From assembly GCA_049601975.1 (NCBI GenBank), contig JBMYRC010000010.1, forward strand, positions 1 through 60,455: a DNA stretch of 60,455 bases, given 5' to 3'. Under the pieces are notes generated by a model, which was given only the letters and a program-made list of their open reading frames with translations, searched no databases and was not told the DNA's origin. A program made the position numbers and the translations under genes. This document shows, piece after piece, positions 18,549 through 27,341 of this stretch. How positions within the stretch are numbered: the first letter of the stretch is position 1; every line of letters begins with the position of its first letter. The stretch comes from UBA6544 sp049601975 (lineage in GTDB: Bacteria > Pseudomonadota > Alphaproteobacteria > UBA8366).

Positions 18549-18555
18549 TCACAGA

Positions 18556-19245
18556 GTGCCCGATCTCTCGACTATCGCGCATACAGCCTCAATTTGGGTA
18601 CTCCCGGTTCTCTTCGCGATAACCCTGCACGAGGCGGCGCATGGTTGGGTGGCTTGGCGTCTCGGCGATCCGACAGCAAAGATGTTGGGGCGGGTGAGTT
18701 TCAACCCACTGAAACATGTCGATATGTTCGGTACGGTTCTTCTGCCGGCTTCGCTGGTATTCCTGGGTTCTCCCTTCTTGTTCGGTTGGGCCAAGCCGGT
18801 TCCGGTCGATATGCGGCAACTCCATCATCCGCGACGAGATATGGCGCTGGTGGCCGCAGCGGGTCCGGTGACTAATCTTTTCCTCGCCTGGGTATCCGCG
18901 ATGGCAGCACATCTCGTGTTCTTATTCCCGGCCGATGTTGCGATCTGGTTGGCCCGAAATTTGGAGAACTCGATTCATTTGAACCTCATCCTCGCGGTCT
19001 TGAACATGCTGCCTTTACCACCGCTCGATGGGGGCCGGGTAGCGGTCGGCATCTTACCCGACTTTCTAGCTTATCCTTTGGCTCGCATGGAAAGATTCGG
19101 ACTGTTCATTCTGATCGGCTTATTGTTCATTGTACCAATGGTGACACGGCAGCTTGATTTGGATTTTAACCTTGTCGGGATCGTGATCGGAGAACCGGTT
19201 GCTTGGCTGCATAACCTGTTGATTGATATCACGGGACATCGATGA
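18556..19245 (+). CDS. Site-2 protease family membrane metalloprotease (M50)
   Basis: A 229-residue polytopic protein with the intramembrane zinc motif HEAAHGW at residues 23-29 and the second ligand in NMLPLPPLDGGRV near residue 155. Several hydrophobic segments surround these motifs. Proteins of this subgroup lack a PDZ domain and are distinct from RseP. Substrates are unknown. It starts at GTG eight bases after nagZ, and scpA overlaps its end, an order common in Rhodospirillales. Confidence 0.88.
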   Translation: MPDLSTIAHTASIWVLPVLFAITLHEAAHGWVAWRLGDPTAKMLGRVSFNPLKHVDMFGTVLLPASLVFLGSPFLFGWAKPVPVDMRQLHHPRRDMALVAAAGPVTNLFLAWVSAMAAHLVFLFPADVAIWLARNLENSIHLNLILAVLNMLPLPPLDGGRVAVGILPDFLAYPLARMERFGLFILIGLLFIVPMVTRQLDLDFNLVGIVIGEPVAWLHNLLIDITGHR

Positions 19246-20072
19246 CGGAAGAGACCGAAGGCCAATCCGAAGAGGCGCCTGCCGCGGCAAATGAGAACGA
19301 GCCGTTCGAGGACGAGCGCCCGCCCTATAAGCCGGGCGCGGACGAGCTTGTGCTTGATATTGATGGCTATGAGGGCCCGATCGATATTTTGCTGACACTG
19401 GCTCGGGATCAAAAAGTCGATCTGACGAAAATATCGATTCTGGAATTGGCTGAGCAATATCTGACCTTTATCAACGCGGCTCAACGTTTACGCATAGAGT
19501 TAGCTGCGGATTATTTGGTGATGGCGGCCTGGCTTGCCTATCTCAAATCGCGGTTATTGCTGCCCGTGACTGGCGGGGAAGATGAGCCGAGTGCCGCGGA
19601 GTTGGCCGCTCGTCTTGCGTTCCAATTACAGCGACTAGAAGCTATGCGGAAGGTTGCTGAGCGATTGTTCGCGCGTGAGCAAATGGGGCAGGATTTCTTT
19701 CGACGCGGTGACCCGGAGCGCATGCCTGTTATAAGGTCATCAGTTTTTGATTTGTCGCTTTATGAATTGTTGTCTGTTTATGGCGCGCACCATCAGCGAC
19801 AAGAAGCCAGCACATACGAAATTAACCCAATGGAAGTATTCTCCATCGAAGACGCATTGATACGGCTGCGCAGCCTTATCGGCGATGTTCCGAATTGGAC
19901 TGTCTTGACGAGTTTTTTTCCGGAAGGGATCCGGAATGCGCTGAGCTATAAGTCAGCGGTCGCGACGACCTTTGTTGCGACGTTGGAACTGGCCAGGACT
20001 CGTCAAATCAGTATCCGGCAGTCAGGTACTTTCGAACCCATTTTCATTAAGACTTTTGAGAACGATGGATAG
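19242..20072 (+). CDS. scpA: Segregation and condensation protein A (ScpA)
   Basis: A 276-residue kleisin subunit of the SMC-ScpAB condensin complex. After an acidic N-terminal tail, the core begins LVLDIDGYEGPIDILLTLARDQKVDLTKI near residue 37, the kleisin N-terminal helical domain that binds SMC. A middle segment is rich in Arg and Gln. The C-terminal winged helix is around residues 225-270 (VLTSFFPEGIRNALSYKSAVATTFVATLEL). The start overlaps the S2P stop and the end overlaps scpB. Confidence 0.92.
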   Translation: MTEETEGQSEEAPAAANENEPFEDERPPYKPGADELVLDIDGYEGPIDILLTLARDQKVDLTKISILELAEQYLTFINAAQRLRIELAADYLVMAAWLAYLKSRLLLPVTGGEDEPSAAELAARLAFQLQRLEAMRKVAERLFAREQMGQDFFRRGDPERMPVIRSSVFDLSLYELLSVYGAHHQRQEASTYEINPMEVFSIEDALIRLRSLIGDVPNWTVLTSFFPEGIRNALSYKSAVATTFVATLELARTRQISIRQSGTFEPIFIKTFENDG

Positions 20073-20739
20073 ATTTCAGCAAATCCGGCTTATCGAAGCG
20101 ATTATCTTTGCGTCAACCGAGCCGATTGCCGAGCGTGTTTTGGTGTCACGCCTGCCTGAAGGGGCCAATGTAGGCGATCTTCTCGAAGAGCTTCGCGGCA
20201 TGTATGAAAATCGCGGTGTAAATCTGATTCGGATAGGAAATGCCGTCGCCTTTCGTACTGCGCCTGATCTAGCGTCGCTAATGAAGATAGAGCGGGAAGT
20301 GGTTCGGAAGCTTTCCCGCGCAGCGGTCGAGACGCTCTCCATAATCGCCTATCACCAACCGATCACGCGCGCGGAGATTGAGGAAGTGCGCGGTGTTTCT
20401 CTCAGCAAGGGAACAGTAGATATATTGCTGGAGGCGGGGTGGGTGAAACCCAAGGGACGGCGACGTCTTCCTGGCCGCCCGGTGACGTGGGGAACAACCG
20501 AAGGGTTCCTCGATCATTTCGGACTGGAAACTCTGGACGCGTTACCTGGTGTCGACGAGCTCAAAGCTGCGGGCTTGTTGGACCGGCGCCGTGGCTTTGG
20601 ACCACTGGCGGAACAGTTAGGGATTGGTGAAGATGGTTCCGATCAGGACGATGAAGACGAAGATGATGAAGAGGAAAAAATCGATAAAGTGGCTATTGAT
20701 GCCGAGTTTGAAGATGCCCCCGAGGAAGAATCCGAGTAA
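20065..20739 (+). CDS. scpB: Segregation and condensation protein B (ScpB)
   Basis: A 224-residue partner of ScpA with two winged-helix domains. Characteristic stretches are IRLIEAIIFASTEPIAERVL, LSRAAVETLSIIAYHQPITRAEIEEVRGV and GRRRLPGRPVTWGTTEGFLDHFGL. The tail is strongly acidic (DGSDQDDEDEDDEEEK). The frame is open further upstream inside scpA, but the ATG at 20065 overlaps the scpA stop in the normal coupled arrangement and gives the family N-terminus. Confidence 0.92.
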   Translation: MDRFQQIRLIEAIIFASTEPIAERVLVSRLPEGANVGDLLEELRGMYENRGVNLIRIGNAVAFRTAPDLASLMKIEREVVRKLSRAAVETLSIIAYHQPITRAEIEEVRGVSLSKGTVDILLEAGWVKPKGRRRLPGRPVTWGTTEGFLDHFGLETLDALPGVDELKAAGLLDRRRGFGPLAEQLGIGEDGSDQDDEDEDDEEEKIDKVAIDAEFEDAPEEESE

Positions 20740-20847
20740 GTTTCGGAAGATGCGCAAGCGAATTGATTTGCCGGACTTGCTTGTTTGCTATTGAAAATCA
20801 TTCTTAGAATGTACCTTGCTGAAGAACCCAATAGCTGAAATCGGCCA

Positions 20848-21918
20848 ATGCCGGACGCAATCGCACTTAAATTGAAGAATATTCGCCATGTATATGGCGA
20901 TAACGTCGCCGTCGATGATTTCAATATCGACGTTCATGCGGGCGAGGTTATCTGTCTTTTGGGACCATCGGGTTGCGGGAAAACAACGGCTTTGCGCGTG
21001 GCGGCGGGGTTGGAGACTCTGCAACAGGGTAAAGTCTCAGTCGGCGGAGCGGTTGTCGCTGATACCGGTACGGCAGTGCCGCCGGAGCAGCGTGGCGTCG
21101 GCCTCGTGTTTCAGGATTATGCGCTGTTCCCACATCTAACAGTATTACAGAATGTTGAATTCGGCCTGAGCAGTCTTTCATCGGGCGAGAAGAATATTCG
21201 CGCCGTGACGGTACTTGAGCAGGTCGGTATGAAATGGGCGACGGCGCGCTATCCGCATACTCTTTCGGGAGGCCAACAACAGCGAGTGGCATTGGCACGA
21301 GCGATCGCGCCACGTCCGCCGGTTATCCTATTGGATGAACCTTTTTCCGGTTTGGATGCCCGGCTACGCGATCAAGTGCGGGACGAGAGCCTGCATTTAC
21401 TGAAGGAAAGCGGCACGGCCGCGCTTTTGGTAACGCACGATGCGGAAGAGGCGATGTTCATGGCGGACCGGATCGGCGTGATGCGGGATGGACGTTTGGT
21501 CCAATTTGATAAACCCGACGAACTGTATATGCGGCCGACGGACGCCTTTGTTGCGGAATTTTTTGGTGAAGTGAATAAGGTCTATGGCACGGCGTCTCAC
21601 GGCATCGTAAATACGCCGATTGGTGTTTTCCCCGCTCCCACACTCGCCGATGGCCAAAAAGCGGAAATTATCATCCGTCCTGAAGCAATTGATGTGGGAC
21701 TGGAACGAGCGGATTCGGCTTTATGCGGCAAAGTCCTAGCCTCACGTATGCTGGGGCGCACCAGCTTGATACATCTTTGCCTCTGTCAGCATGCGAGGGA
21801 AGAAATCCATCTGCATTCTCGCGTTCCGGGCCGCTATTTGCCGGCGGAGAATGAAACCGTCTCGATTGAATTCGATCCGAGCCGCGCCTTTGTGTTTCCG
21901 GCAATGGACGCCGATTAG
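20848..21918 (+). CDS. ABC transporter ATP-binding protein (FbpC/PotA-like)
   Basis: A 356-residue ATPase with Walker A GPSGCGKTT near residue 39, Q-loop VFQDYALFPH, signature LSGGQQQRVALARA near residue 140, Walker B PVILLDEPFSGLDARL, and switch histidine LLVTHDAEEA. The last 120 residues form a TOBE-type domain as in iron(III), spermidine or thiamine importers. No permease or binding-protein gene is adjacent, so the partners are encoded elsewhere or the protein acts otherwise. It stands between scpB and the tat operon. Confidence 0.88.
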   Translation: MPDAIALKLKNIRHVYGDNVAVDDFNIDVHAGEVICLLGPSGCGKTTALRVAAGLETLQQGKVSVGGAVVADTGTAVPPEQRGVGLVFQDYALFPHLTVLQNVEFGLSSLSSGEKNIRAVTVLEQVGMKWATARYPHTLSGGQQQRVALARAIAPRPPVILLDEPFSGLDARLRDQVRDESLHLLKESGTAALLVTHDAEEAMFMADRIGVMRDGRLVQFDKPDELYMRPTDAFVAEFFGEVNKVYGTASHGIVNTPIGVFPAPTLADGQKAEIIIRPEAIDVGLERADSALCGKVLASRMLGRTSLIHLCLCQHAREEIHLHSRVPGRYLPAENETVSIEFDPSRAFVFPAMDAD

Positions 21919-22020
21919 ACGCGCCTAGTTAATCCCTCCTTTCCCGCAGGTATGTGAGACGGTTGTGATTGCGGACGTCGCATGTATGAATACCCGGAAG
22001 CGTAACTGGGAGACCAAAAA

Positions 22021-22278
22021 ATGGGCACCTTTAGTATTTGGCATTGGCTAATCGTTCTTGCGGTTGTGCTGGTCTTGTTTGGGGGTGGAGGAAAAATCTC
22101 CAAGCTTATGGGTGACTTTGGTAAAGGACTGAAGTCCTTTAAGAAAAACATCAAGGAAACGGGTACCGGTGATACCGACGGAGAGGCCGAGCCCGACAAG
22201 GCTATCGCATCCGAAGAGGCGAAAAAGCCCATGAATTCGGCGTCGAGCGAAAATAAGGATCGGGCGGCAAACGGTTAA
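22021..22278 (+). CDS. tatA: Sec-independent protein translocase TatA
   Basis: An 85-residue twin-arginine translocase pore subunit. It has one N-terminal transmembrane helix (IWHWLIVLAVVLVLFGGGGKI), the FGGGGK hinge, an amphipathic helix (SKLMGDFGKGLKSFKKNIKE) and a charged tail. TatA multimerizes to let folded Tat substrates cross the inner membrane. GGGAG lies about ten bases upstream of the ATG. It begins the tatABC cluster. Confidence 0.94.
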   Translation: MGTFSIWHWLIVLAVVLVLFGGGGKISKLMGDFGKGLKSFKKNIKETGTGDTDGEAEPDKAIASEEAKKPMNSASSENKDRAANG

Positions 22279-22322
22279 ACCCTTGTACCAAGGCTGCGGC
22301 CGATTACACGTGGCACAGAAAT

Positions 22323-22736
22323 ATGTTTGATATCGGTTGGCAGGAACTGTTTCTCGTTGCGGTCATCACTATCCTGGTGGTCGGACCAAAAGAGTTACCC
22401 CGTGTCTTGAAGACCGTTGTTACGGGTGTTCGGAAGGTGCGCGGTCTCGCAAACGACTTTCAACGTGGTATCAACGAATTAGCGCGCGAAACCGAACTCG
22501 ACGATATCAGGAAAGATATGGAGAAAGCAGCGGATATCGATCTCGAGCGAGAGTTGGAAGAGACTATCGATCCGACTGGCGATCTCACGAATACGATGCA
22601 CGAACTCGAAAGTGAACTGCAGAGTACCGGGGTAGAGGATGAGTCGCCCGCGATTGCCGGTCAGACCATTCAAGACGAGGTGGCCAATAAACCCGTTTCG
22701 GATTCAGACGCACCAAAAAGCGTGACCAGCGGCTAA
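22323..22736 (+). CDS. tatB: Sec-independent protein translocase TatB
   Basis: A 137-residue protein starting MFDIGWQELFLVAVITILVVGPKELP, the TatB-specific transmembrane helix with conserved glutamate and the GPKELP hinge. An amphipathic helix (RVLKTVVTGVRKVRGLANDFQRGI) and an acidic tail follow. TatB forms the substrate receptor with TatC. It lies 44 bases after tatA and four before tatC. Confidence 0.94.
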   Translation: MFDIGWQELFLVAVITILVVGPKELPRVLKTVVTGVRKVRGLANDFQRGINELARETELDDIRKDMEKAADIDLERELEETIDPTGDLTNTMHELESELQSTGVEDESPAIAGQTIQDEVANKPVSDSDAPKSVTSG

Positions 22737-22739
22737 CGG

Positions 22740-23546
22740 ATGGAAGAAGAAGCAGAAGATGCGAAAATGCCGCTGCTCGACCATTTGATCGAATTACGCC
22801 AACGACTCATATACTCGGTCGGCGGATTTCTGGTGTGTTTTCTATGTGCGTTTTATTTCGCGGGAGACATCTTCAATTTTCTCGTCCAACCATTGGCTGA
22901 CCTATGGCAGGGCGAAGACGCTCGGCGTTTAATCTATACGGCGCTGCACGAAAAATTCATAACAGAAATAAAAGTCGCATTTTTCGCGGGCGCCTTCCTG
23001 GCGTTCCCGGTGATTGCCATACAGATGTGGATGTTTATTGCGCCGGGCCTCTACAAGCATGAAAAGCATGCGTTTATGCCATTCCTGGTCGCGACGCCGA
23101 TCTTGTTCTTTATGGGTGGTTCGTTTGTGTACTACTTAGTCTTGCCGGTCGCATGGGCGTTCTTTGCGGGTTTTGAGCAAACTGGTGTGGATGGCACCAT
23201 GACCATCGCACTTGAGCCCAAGGTAAACGAATACTTGTCCTTGGTCATGCGGTTGATCTTTGCCTTTGGCATTAGTTTCGAACTGCCTGTCGTCATGACA
23301 TTGCTAGCGCGGGCGGGATTGGCGAGCAGCGACGGCATGAAGAAAAAACGACGGTATGCAGTCGTCGTGGCATTCGTTGCTGCAGCGATTTTAACGCCGC
23401 CGGATCCGCTGAGTCAGATCGGCCTCGCCGTACCTATTATTATCCTCTACGAGATTTCGATTTATTGCGCCATGTTGGTTGAAGAGGGGCGGGCGAAGCG
23501 GGAAGCCGCTACGGAGCCCGGTGATAAGGCTGAGGAAGCGGAATAA
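22740..23546 (+). CDS. tatC: Sec-independent protein translocase TatC
   Basis: A 268-residue inner membrane protein with six predicted helices. The N-terminal MPLLDHLIELRQRLIYSV is the family signature for signal-peptide binding. The periplasmic segment FITEIKVAFFAGAFLAFPVIAIQMWMFIAPGLY and FGISFELPVVMTLLARAGL are also typical. TatC recognizes the twin-arginine signal peptide. It completes the tat operon and is followed by serS. Confidence 0.95.
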   Translation: MEEEAEDAKMPLLDHLIELRQRLIYSVGGFLVCFLCAFYFAGDIFNFLVQPLADLWQGEDARRLIYTALHEKFITEIKVAFFAGAFLAFPVIAIQMWMFIAPGLYKHEKHAFMPFLVATPILFFMGGSFVYYLVLPVAWAFFAGFEQTGVDGTMTIALEPKVNEYLSLVMRLIFAFGISFELPVVMTLLARAGLASSDGMKKKRRYAVVVAFVAAAILTPPDPLSQIGLAVPIIILYEISIYCAMLVEEGRAKREAATEPGDKAEEAE

Positions 23547-23617
23547 AGCGGTCCGTCAATGGACGCTGGGGACGGGTTTTCGTATAAACGCGCAAACGAT
23601 AAGTAGGTAGCGTCCAA

Positions 23618-24898
23618 ATGCACGATCTTAGATACATCCGCGAAAATCCGGAAGCTTTCGATGCCGAACTCGGGCGGCGTGGTGCGGAAGCGGCGTCCGC
23701 GCGCATTCTTGAAATTGATGCTGCCAGAAGAGCGGCGCAAACAATGTTCCAGGAGATGCAGGAACGGCGTAACACCCTTTCGCGCAAAATCGGCAAGGTG
23801 AAGAAAGAAGGCGGGAATGCCGATGCATTGATGGCAGAGGTGCAGGGGCTCAAGGAAGGTATATCTGACGAAGAAACGTCTGAGCGGGAGCATTCCGTGG
23901 CTTTGCAAGCGATCCTGCAGGAACTGCCGAATATCGCAGCTGCCGATGTTCCGGATGGCCAAAATGAAGACGACAATGTCGAAGTTCGTGCTGTCGGTGA
24001 GAAAACTCAAATTGAGGGCGGAGCTAAAGAACATTTCGACCTTGGTGAAGCCTTGGGTCAAATGGACTTCGAGGCGGGTGCAAAACTATCGGGTGCGCGG
24101 TTCGTGGTTTTGAGAGGCGGTTTGGCGCGCATGGAACGCGCTATCGCAAACTTTATGCTGGATATGCACACAGAAGAATTCGGCTATACGGAAATCGTAC
24201 CGCCGGCTTTGGTTCGGGATGAAACCCTTTATGGCACTGGCCAACTGCCGAAATTCGCCGAAGACCTGTTTCACACGGATGACGGCTATTGGCTCATTCC
24301 GACCGCCGAAGTCCCGCTCACAAGCCTCGTATCCGGTGACATCTTGCGGGAAGATGATCTACCGCTGCGATTCACCGCCTGGACACCGTGTTTTCGCTCG
24401 GAAGCAGGAGCGGCCGGGAAAGATACACGGGGTATGATCCGCCAGCATCAATTCTCAAAGGTCGAACTGGTTAGTGTCACACATCCGGAACGATCCGACG
24501 AAGAGTTGGAGCGCATGACCAATTGCGCCGAGGAAGTTCTCAAACGCCTTGGGTTGGCCTATCGCGTCATGATGTTATGCACCGGCGATATGGGCTTCGG
24601 CGCCCGCAAGACTTACGACCTGGAAGTATGGTTACCGGGACAAGATCGGTATCGCGAAATTTCTAGTTGTTCAAATTGCTGGGATTTTCAGGGCCGCCGA
24701 ATGCGGGCCAGGTTTCGACCGAATGGAGGGAAGGGGACTGAATTCGTTCACACATTGAATGGATCCGGACTTGCTGTCGGGCGAACGATGATCGCGATCA
24801 TCGAAAACTACCAAAATCCCGATGGGACGATCACAGTGCCGGATGTGCTGCGACCGTATATGGGCGGTCTAGAGAAGCTTAGTCCGATGGTTAGCTGA
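23618..24898 (+). CDS. serS: Serine--tRNA ligase
   Basis: A 426-residue class II synthetase. The N-terminal coiled-coil arm is about residues 30-100. The core carries GYTEIVPPALVRDETLYGTGQLPKF, TAEVPLTSLVSGDIL (motif 2 region), the TPCFRSEAGAAGKDTRGMIRQHQFSKVEL block and the C-terminal motif 3 NGSGLAVGRTMIAIIENYQ. It would also charge tRNA-Sec if one exists. The surE ATG overlaps its stop. Confidence 0.95.
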   Translation: MHDLRYIRENPEAFDAELGRRGAEAASARILEIDAARRAAQTMFQEMQERRNTLSRKIGKVKKEGGNADALMAEVQGLKEGISDEETSEREHSVALQAILQELPNIAAADVPDGQNEDDNVEVRAVGEKTQIEGGAKEHFDLGEALGQMDFEAGAKLSGARFVVLRGGLARMERAIANFMLDMHTEEFGYTEIVPPALVRDETLYGTGQLPKFAEDLFHTDDGYWLIPTAEVPLTSLVSGDILREDDLPLRFTAWTPCFRSEAGAAGKDTRGMIRQHQFSKVELVSVTHPERSDEELERMTNCAEEVLKRLGLAYRVMMLCTGDMGFGARKTYDLEVWLPGQDRYREISSCSNCWDFQGRRMRARFRPNGGKGTEFVHTLNGSGLAVGRTMIAIIENYQNPDGTITVPDVLRPYMGGLEKLSPMVS

Positions 24899-25689
24899 TG
24901 ACGATGTTCTCTCCGCCGCTCGATTTGGTCGATGCGCGTATTCTTGTGGTGAACGATGATGGAATTCGAGCGCCGGGGCTAAAAGTTCTGGAAAATATCG
25001 CAAAGAGTTTTACTAAGGATGTTTGGGTTTTCGCACCGGAAGAAGAGCAGAGCGGCGCCGGACATTCTTTGTCGCTCTCGAAAGCTGTCCACGTGACGAA
25101 GCTAGGTTACCGTCGTTATGCCGTAGGGGGGAGCCCCACCGATTGCGTAATGTTAGCCATGGGAGAGTACTTGAAGGACAAGCGCCCGGATTTGGTGCTG
25201 AGTGGAATCAACAGAGGCGGGAACCTGGGTGACGACGTGACCTATTCCGGCACAGTCGCTGGAGCGATGGAAGCAACGCTTCTGGGAATACCAGCGATTG
25301 CCCTAAGCCAGGAAGTCAGGGGTCAGAAAGAGCAATTCAAGACGGCCGCGGCATATGCCTGTTCTGTAATCGGACGATTACTTAAATTCGAGTGGCCACG
25401 TGATGTCTTTATGAACGTGAATTTCCCTGATGTGCCGCCGGAAGAAGTGAACGGAGTTTCCATGGTACCGCAGGGGCGTCGGAAATCCGGCTACGAGTTG
25501 CATCAGATGCCAAATCCGCGGCGTCCCGGGCACTACTACATTATCGGAACGGCCATTGCGGGAGCGCACCACAAGCGGAGCGATTCAGATCATCGGGTTG
25601 TGGAACGCGGTGAGATATCCATAACGCCATTGCATTGCGATTTGACCCATTACGGCGCATTGCGAAAGTTGCGCAAGGGATTCGAATGA
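24898..25689 (+). CDS. surE: 5'/3'-nucleotidase SurE
   Basis: A 263-residue metal-dependent nucleoside monophosphatase. The N-terminal ILVVNDDGIRAPGLKVL holds the DD metal ligands, PEEEQSGAGHSLSLSK gives the conserved serine, and LVLSGINRGGNLGDDVTYSGTVAGAMEA carries the SGxN metal site. Length is typical. It overlaps serS upstream and pcm downstream. The surE-pcm-LysM/M23 order here is the same as surE-pcm-nlpD in gammaproteobacteria. Confidence 0.94.
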   Translation: MTMFSPPLDLVDARILVVNDDGIRAPGLKVLENIAKSFTKDVWVFAPEEEQSGAGHSLSLSKAVHVTKLGYRRYAVGGSPTDCVMLAMGEYLKDKRPDLVLSGINRGGNLGDDVTYSGTVAGAMEATLLGIPAIALSQEVRGQKEQFKTAAAYACSVIGRLLKFEWPRDVFMNVNFPDVPPEEVNGVSMVPQGRRKSGYELHQMPNPRRPGHYYIIGTAIAGAHHKRSDSDHRVVERGEISITPLHCDLTHYGALRKLRKGFE

Positions 25690-26321
25690 TTCCGGCGACC
25701 CGGAAAATTCGTTTGATTCTCGACCTGCGTCGGCGCGGAATTACTGATACTGATCTGCTTTCTGCATTTGAGAGAGTGCCGCGAGAAGATTTTGTTCCAG
25801 AGGCTTTTCTCGATAAATGTTATGAAGATACCGCCTTGCCGATTGGCTTTGGTCAAACTGTCAGCCAACCAAGTGTCGTCGCATTGATGTTGCAGGCATT
25901 GTCACTGGACCAGACCCATAAGGTTTTGGAAATCGGCATGGGGTCCGGTTATCAGACGGCGCTTCTCACTCATTTATGTCGCCGGGTGTATGCGATTGAG
26001 CGCCACAAAGAGCTTCACCGGCAGGCGGGGTCACGGCTTTACGCCTTAGGGCGCAATAACTTCACCAGTATTGCTGGTGACGGTAGCCTGGGTTGGGAGG
26101 CCCAGGCGCCATTCGCACGCATCATTTCCGCCGCTTGTGCTGATGATGTACCGCGTAAATTGGCGGAACAATTGGATAACGGCGGTATTATGGTGCTGCC
26201 GATCGGTGGAGAAAAATCCGAACAACGCATTATCCGAGTCGTCAGAAATGATGATGAATTCGACATCGAAGACTTGGGTGAAGTCCGTTTCGTGCCTTTG
26301 GTCCAAGGATATGTAAGGTAA
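25686..26321 (+). CDS. pcm: Protein-L-isoaspartate O-methyltransferase
   Basis: A 211-residue repair enzyme that methylates isoaspartyl residues with SAM. The ATG at 25686 overlaps the surE stop and gives the family N-terminus, although the frame stays open to 25635. Signatures are FVPEAFLDKCYEDTALPIGFGQTVSQPSVVA near residue 37 and motif I VLEIGMGSGYQTALLTHL near residue 82. VLPIGGEKSEQRI follows near residue 175. It is the canonical PCMT of the window, unlike the degenerate one at 531. Confidence 0.93.
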   Translation: MIPATRKIRLILDLRRRGITDTDLLSAFERVPREDFVPEAFLDKCYEDTALPIGFGQTVSQPSVVALMLQALSLDQTHKVLEIGMGSGYQTALLTHLCRRVYAIERHKELHRQAGSRLYALGRNNFTSIAGDGSLGWEAQAPFARIISAACADDVPRKLAEQLDNGGIMVLPIGGEKSEQRIIRVVRNDDEFDIEDLGEVRFVPLVQGYVR

Positions 26322-26363
26322 GCGACCTGATAATTGAGACAACGTCGCCTCAACGGTAAACTA

Positions 26364-27338
26364 ATGGTCATGCGTCCTACTCTTTTGCTCATCGTTTGTT
26401 CGGTCTCAATGCTTGCCGCGTGCACGCAGCCCGCCCGCGTGACGCTGTATGAGGATCGGAAGGGGGGAGTGGCTAAGGTATCGGCGATGCCGCGCGATCA
26501 AATTCATAGGGTGAGGCGAGCCGACAATCTATATCTGATTGCTCAACGCTACGGTCTATCGACCCGATCATTGATCGCAGCCAACAATTTGCAGCCGCCG
26601 TACCGGCTTTTTATTGGCCAAAGATTGAAATTACCTCGTCCGCGAATTCATAAAGTTGTCCGGGGAGATACGGTTTACGCCATTTCGCGTCAATACAAAG
26701 TGGCCATGAGCCAACTTGTTCATATCAACGGATTGAAGCCGCCTTATAAAATTATCACAGGGAAAACATTGAGCCTGCCAGGCGCGGTCGAAGCCGACCG
26801 ACCGCAAGTTGCACTGAAATCAACCAGGGCCATCGCGAATCCGCCCCGTGCCCGCAAGACAGTCAAGAGTGGCAAAGCCAACAAGCAGGTGAAAACTACA
26901 CGTCGTCGAGTACAGTTACCAAAATTGCCGCCAACCCGAGGTAGTTTTATTTGGCCAATCCGGGGGAGGGTGATCTCGCACTTTGGCTCGAAAGGTAAAG
27001 GGCTACACAACGACGGCATTAATCTCGCTGCACCGCGTGGCACACCAGTTCAGGCGGCACAGGCTGGGGTGGTCGCCTATGCGGGGAACGAGTTGCGGGG
27101 ATTTGGCAACTTAGTCCTGATTCGGCACAAGAAAGGCATTATGAGCGCCTATGCACATAATGATGCTCTGTTGGTAAAATCGGGTGAGACCGTGCGGCGT
27201 GGGCAAACCATTGCGAAGGTCGGTAGCACCGGCAGTGTCGACGAACCACAGCTGCATTTCGAGATTCGAGATGGCCGCAATGCTGTCAATCCGGCTCGGT
27301 TTTTGGGGCGAATGTCAGCGCAACTCTCGGAACGCTAG
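26364..27338 (+). CDS. LysM and M23 (LytM) domain lipoprotein, NlpD-like
   Basis: About 324 residues. A lipoprotein signal with lipobox LAAC near residue 20 is followed by two LysM repeats (HRVRRADNLYLIAQRYGL and HKVVRGDTVYAISRQYKV), a basic linker, and a C-terminal M23 domain from about residue 200. The M23 domain closely resembles E. coli NlpD (RGFGNLVLIRHKKGIMSAYAHND), and the zinc motif is degenerate, reading LHNDGINLAAP instead of HxGxD. It is therefore probably an amidase activator at the septum, not a hydrolase. The start could also be the ATG at 26370. Confidence 0.88.
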   Translation: MVMRPTLLLIVCSVSMLAACTQPARVTLYEDRKGGVAKVSAMPRDQIHRVRRADNLYLIAQRYGLSTRSLIAANNLQPPYRLFIGQRLKLPRPRIHKVVRGDTVYAISRQYKVAMSQLVHINGLKPPYKIITGKTLSLPGAVEADRPQVALKSTRAIANPPRARKTVKSGKANKQVKTTRRRVQLPKLPPTRGSFIWPIRGRVISHFGSKGKGLHNDGINLAAPRGTPVQAAQAGVVAYAGNELRGFGNLVLIRHKKGIMSAYAHNDALLVKSGETVRRGQTIAKVGSTGSVDEPQLHFEIRDGRNAVNPARFLGRMSAQLSER

Positions 27339-27341
27339 ATT

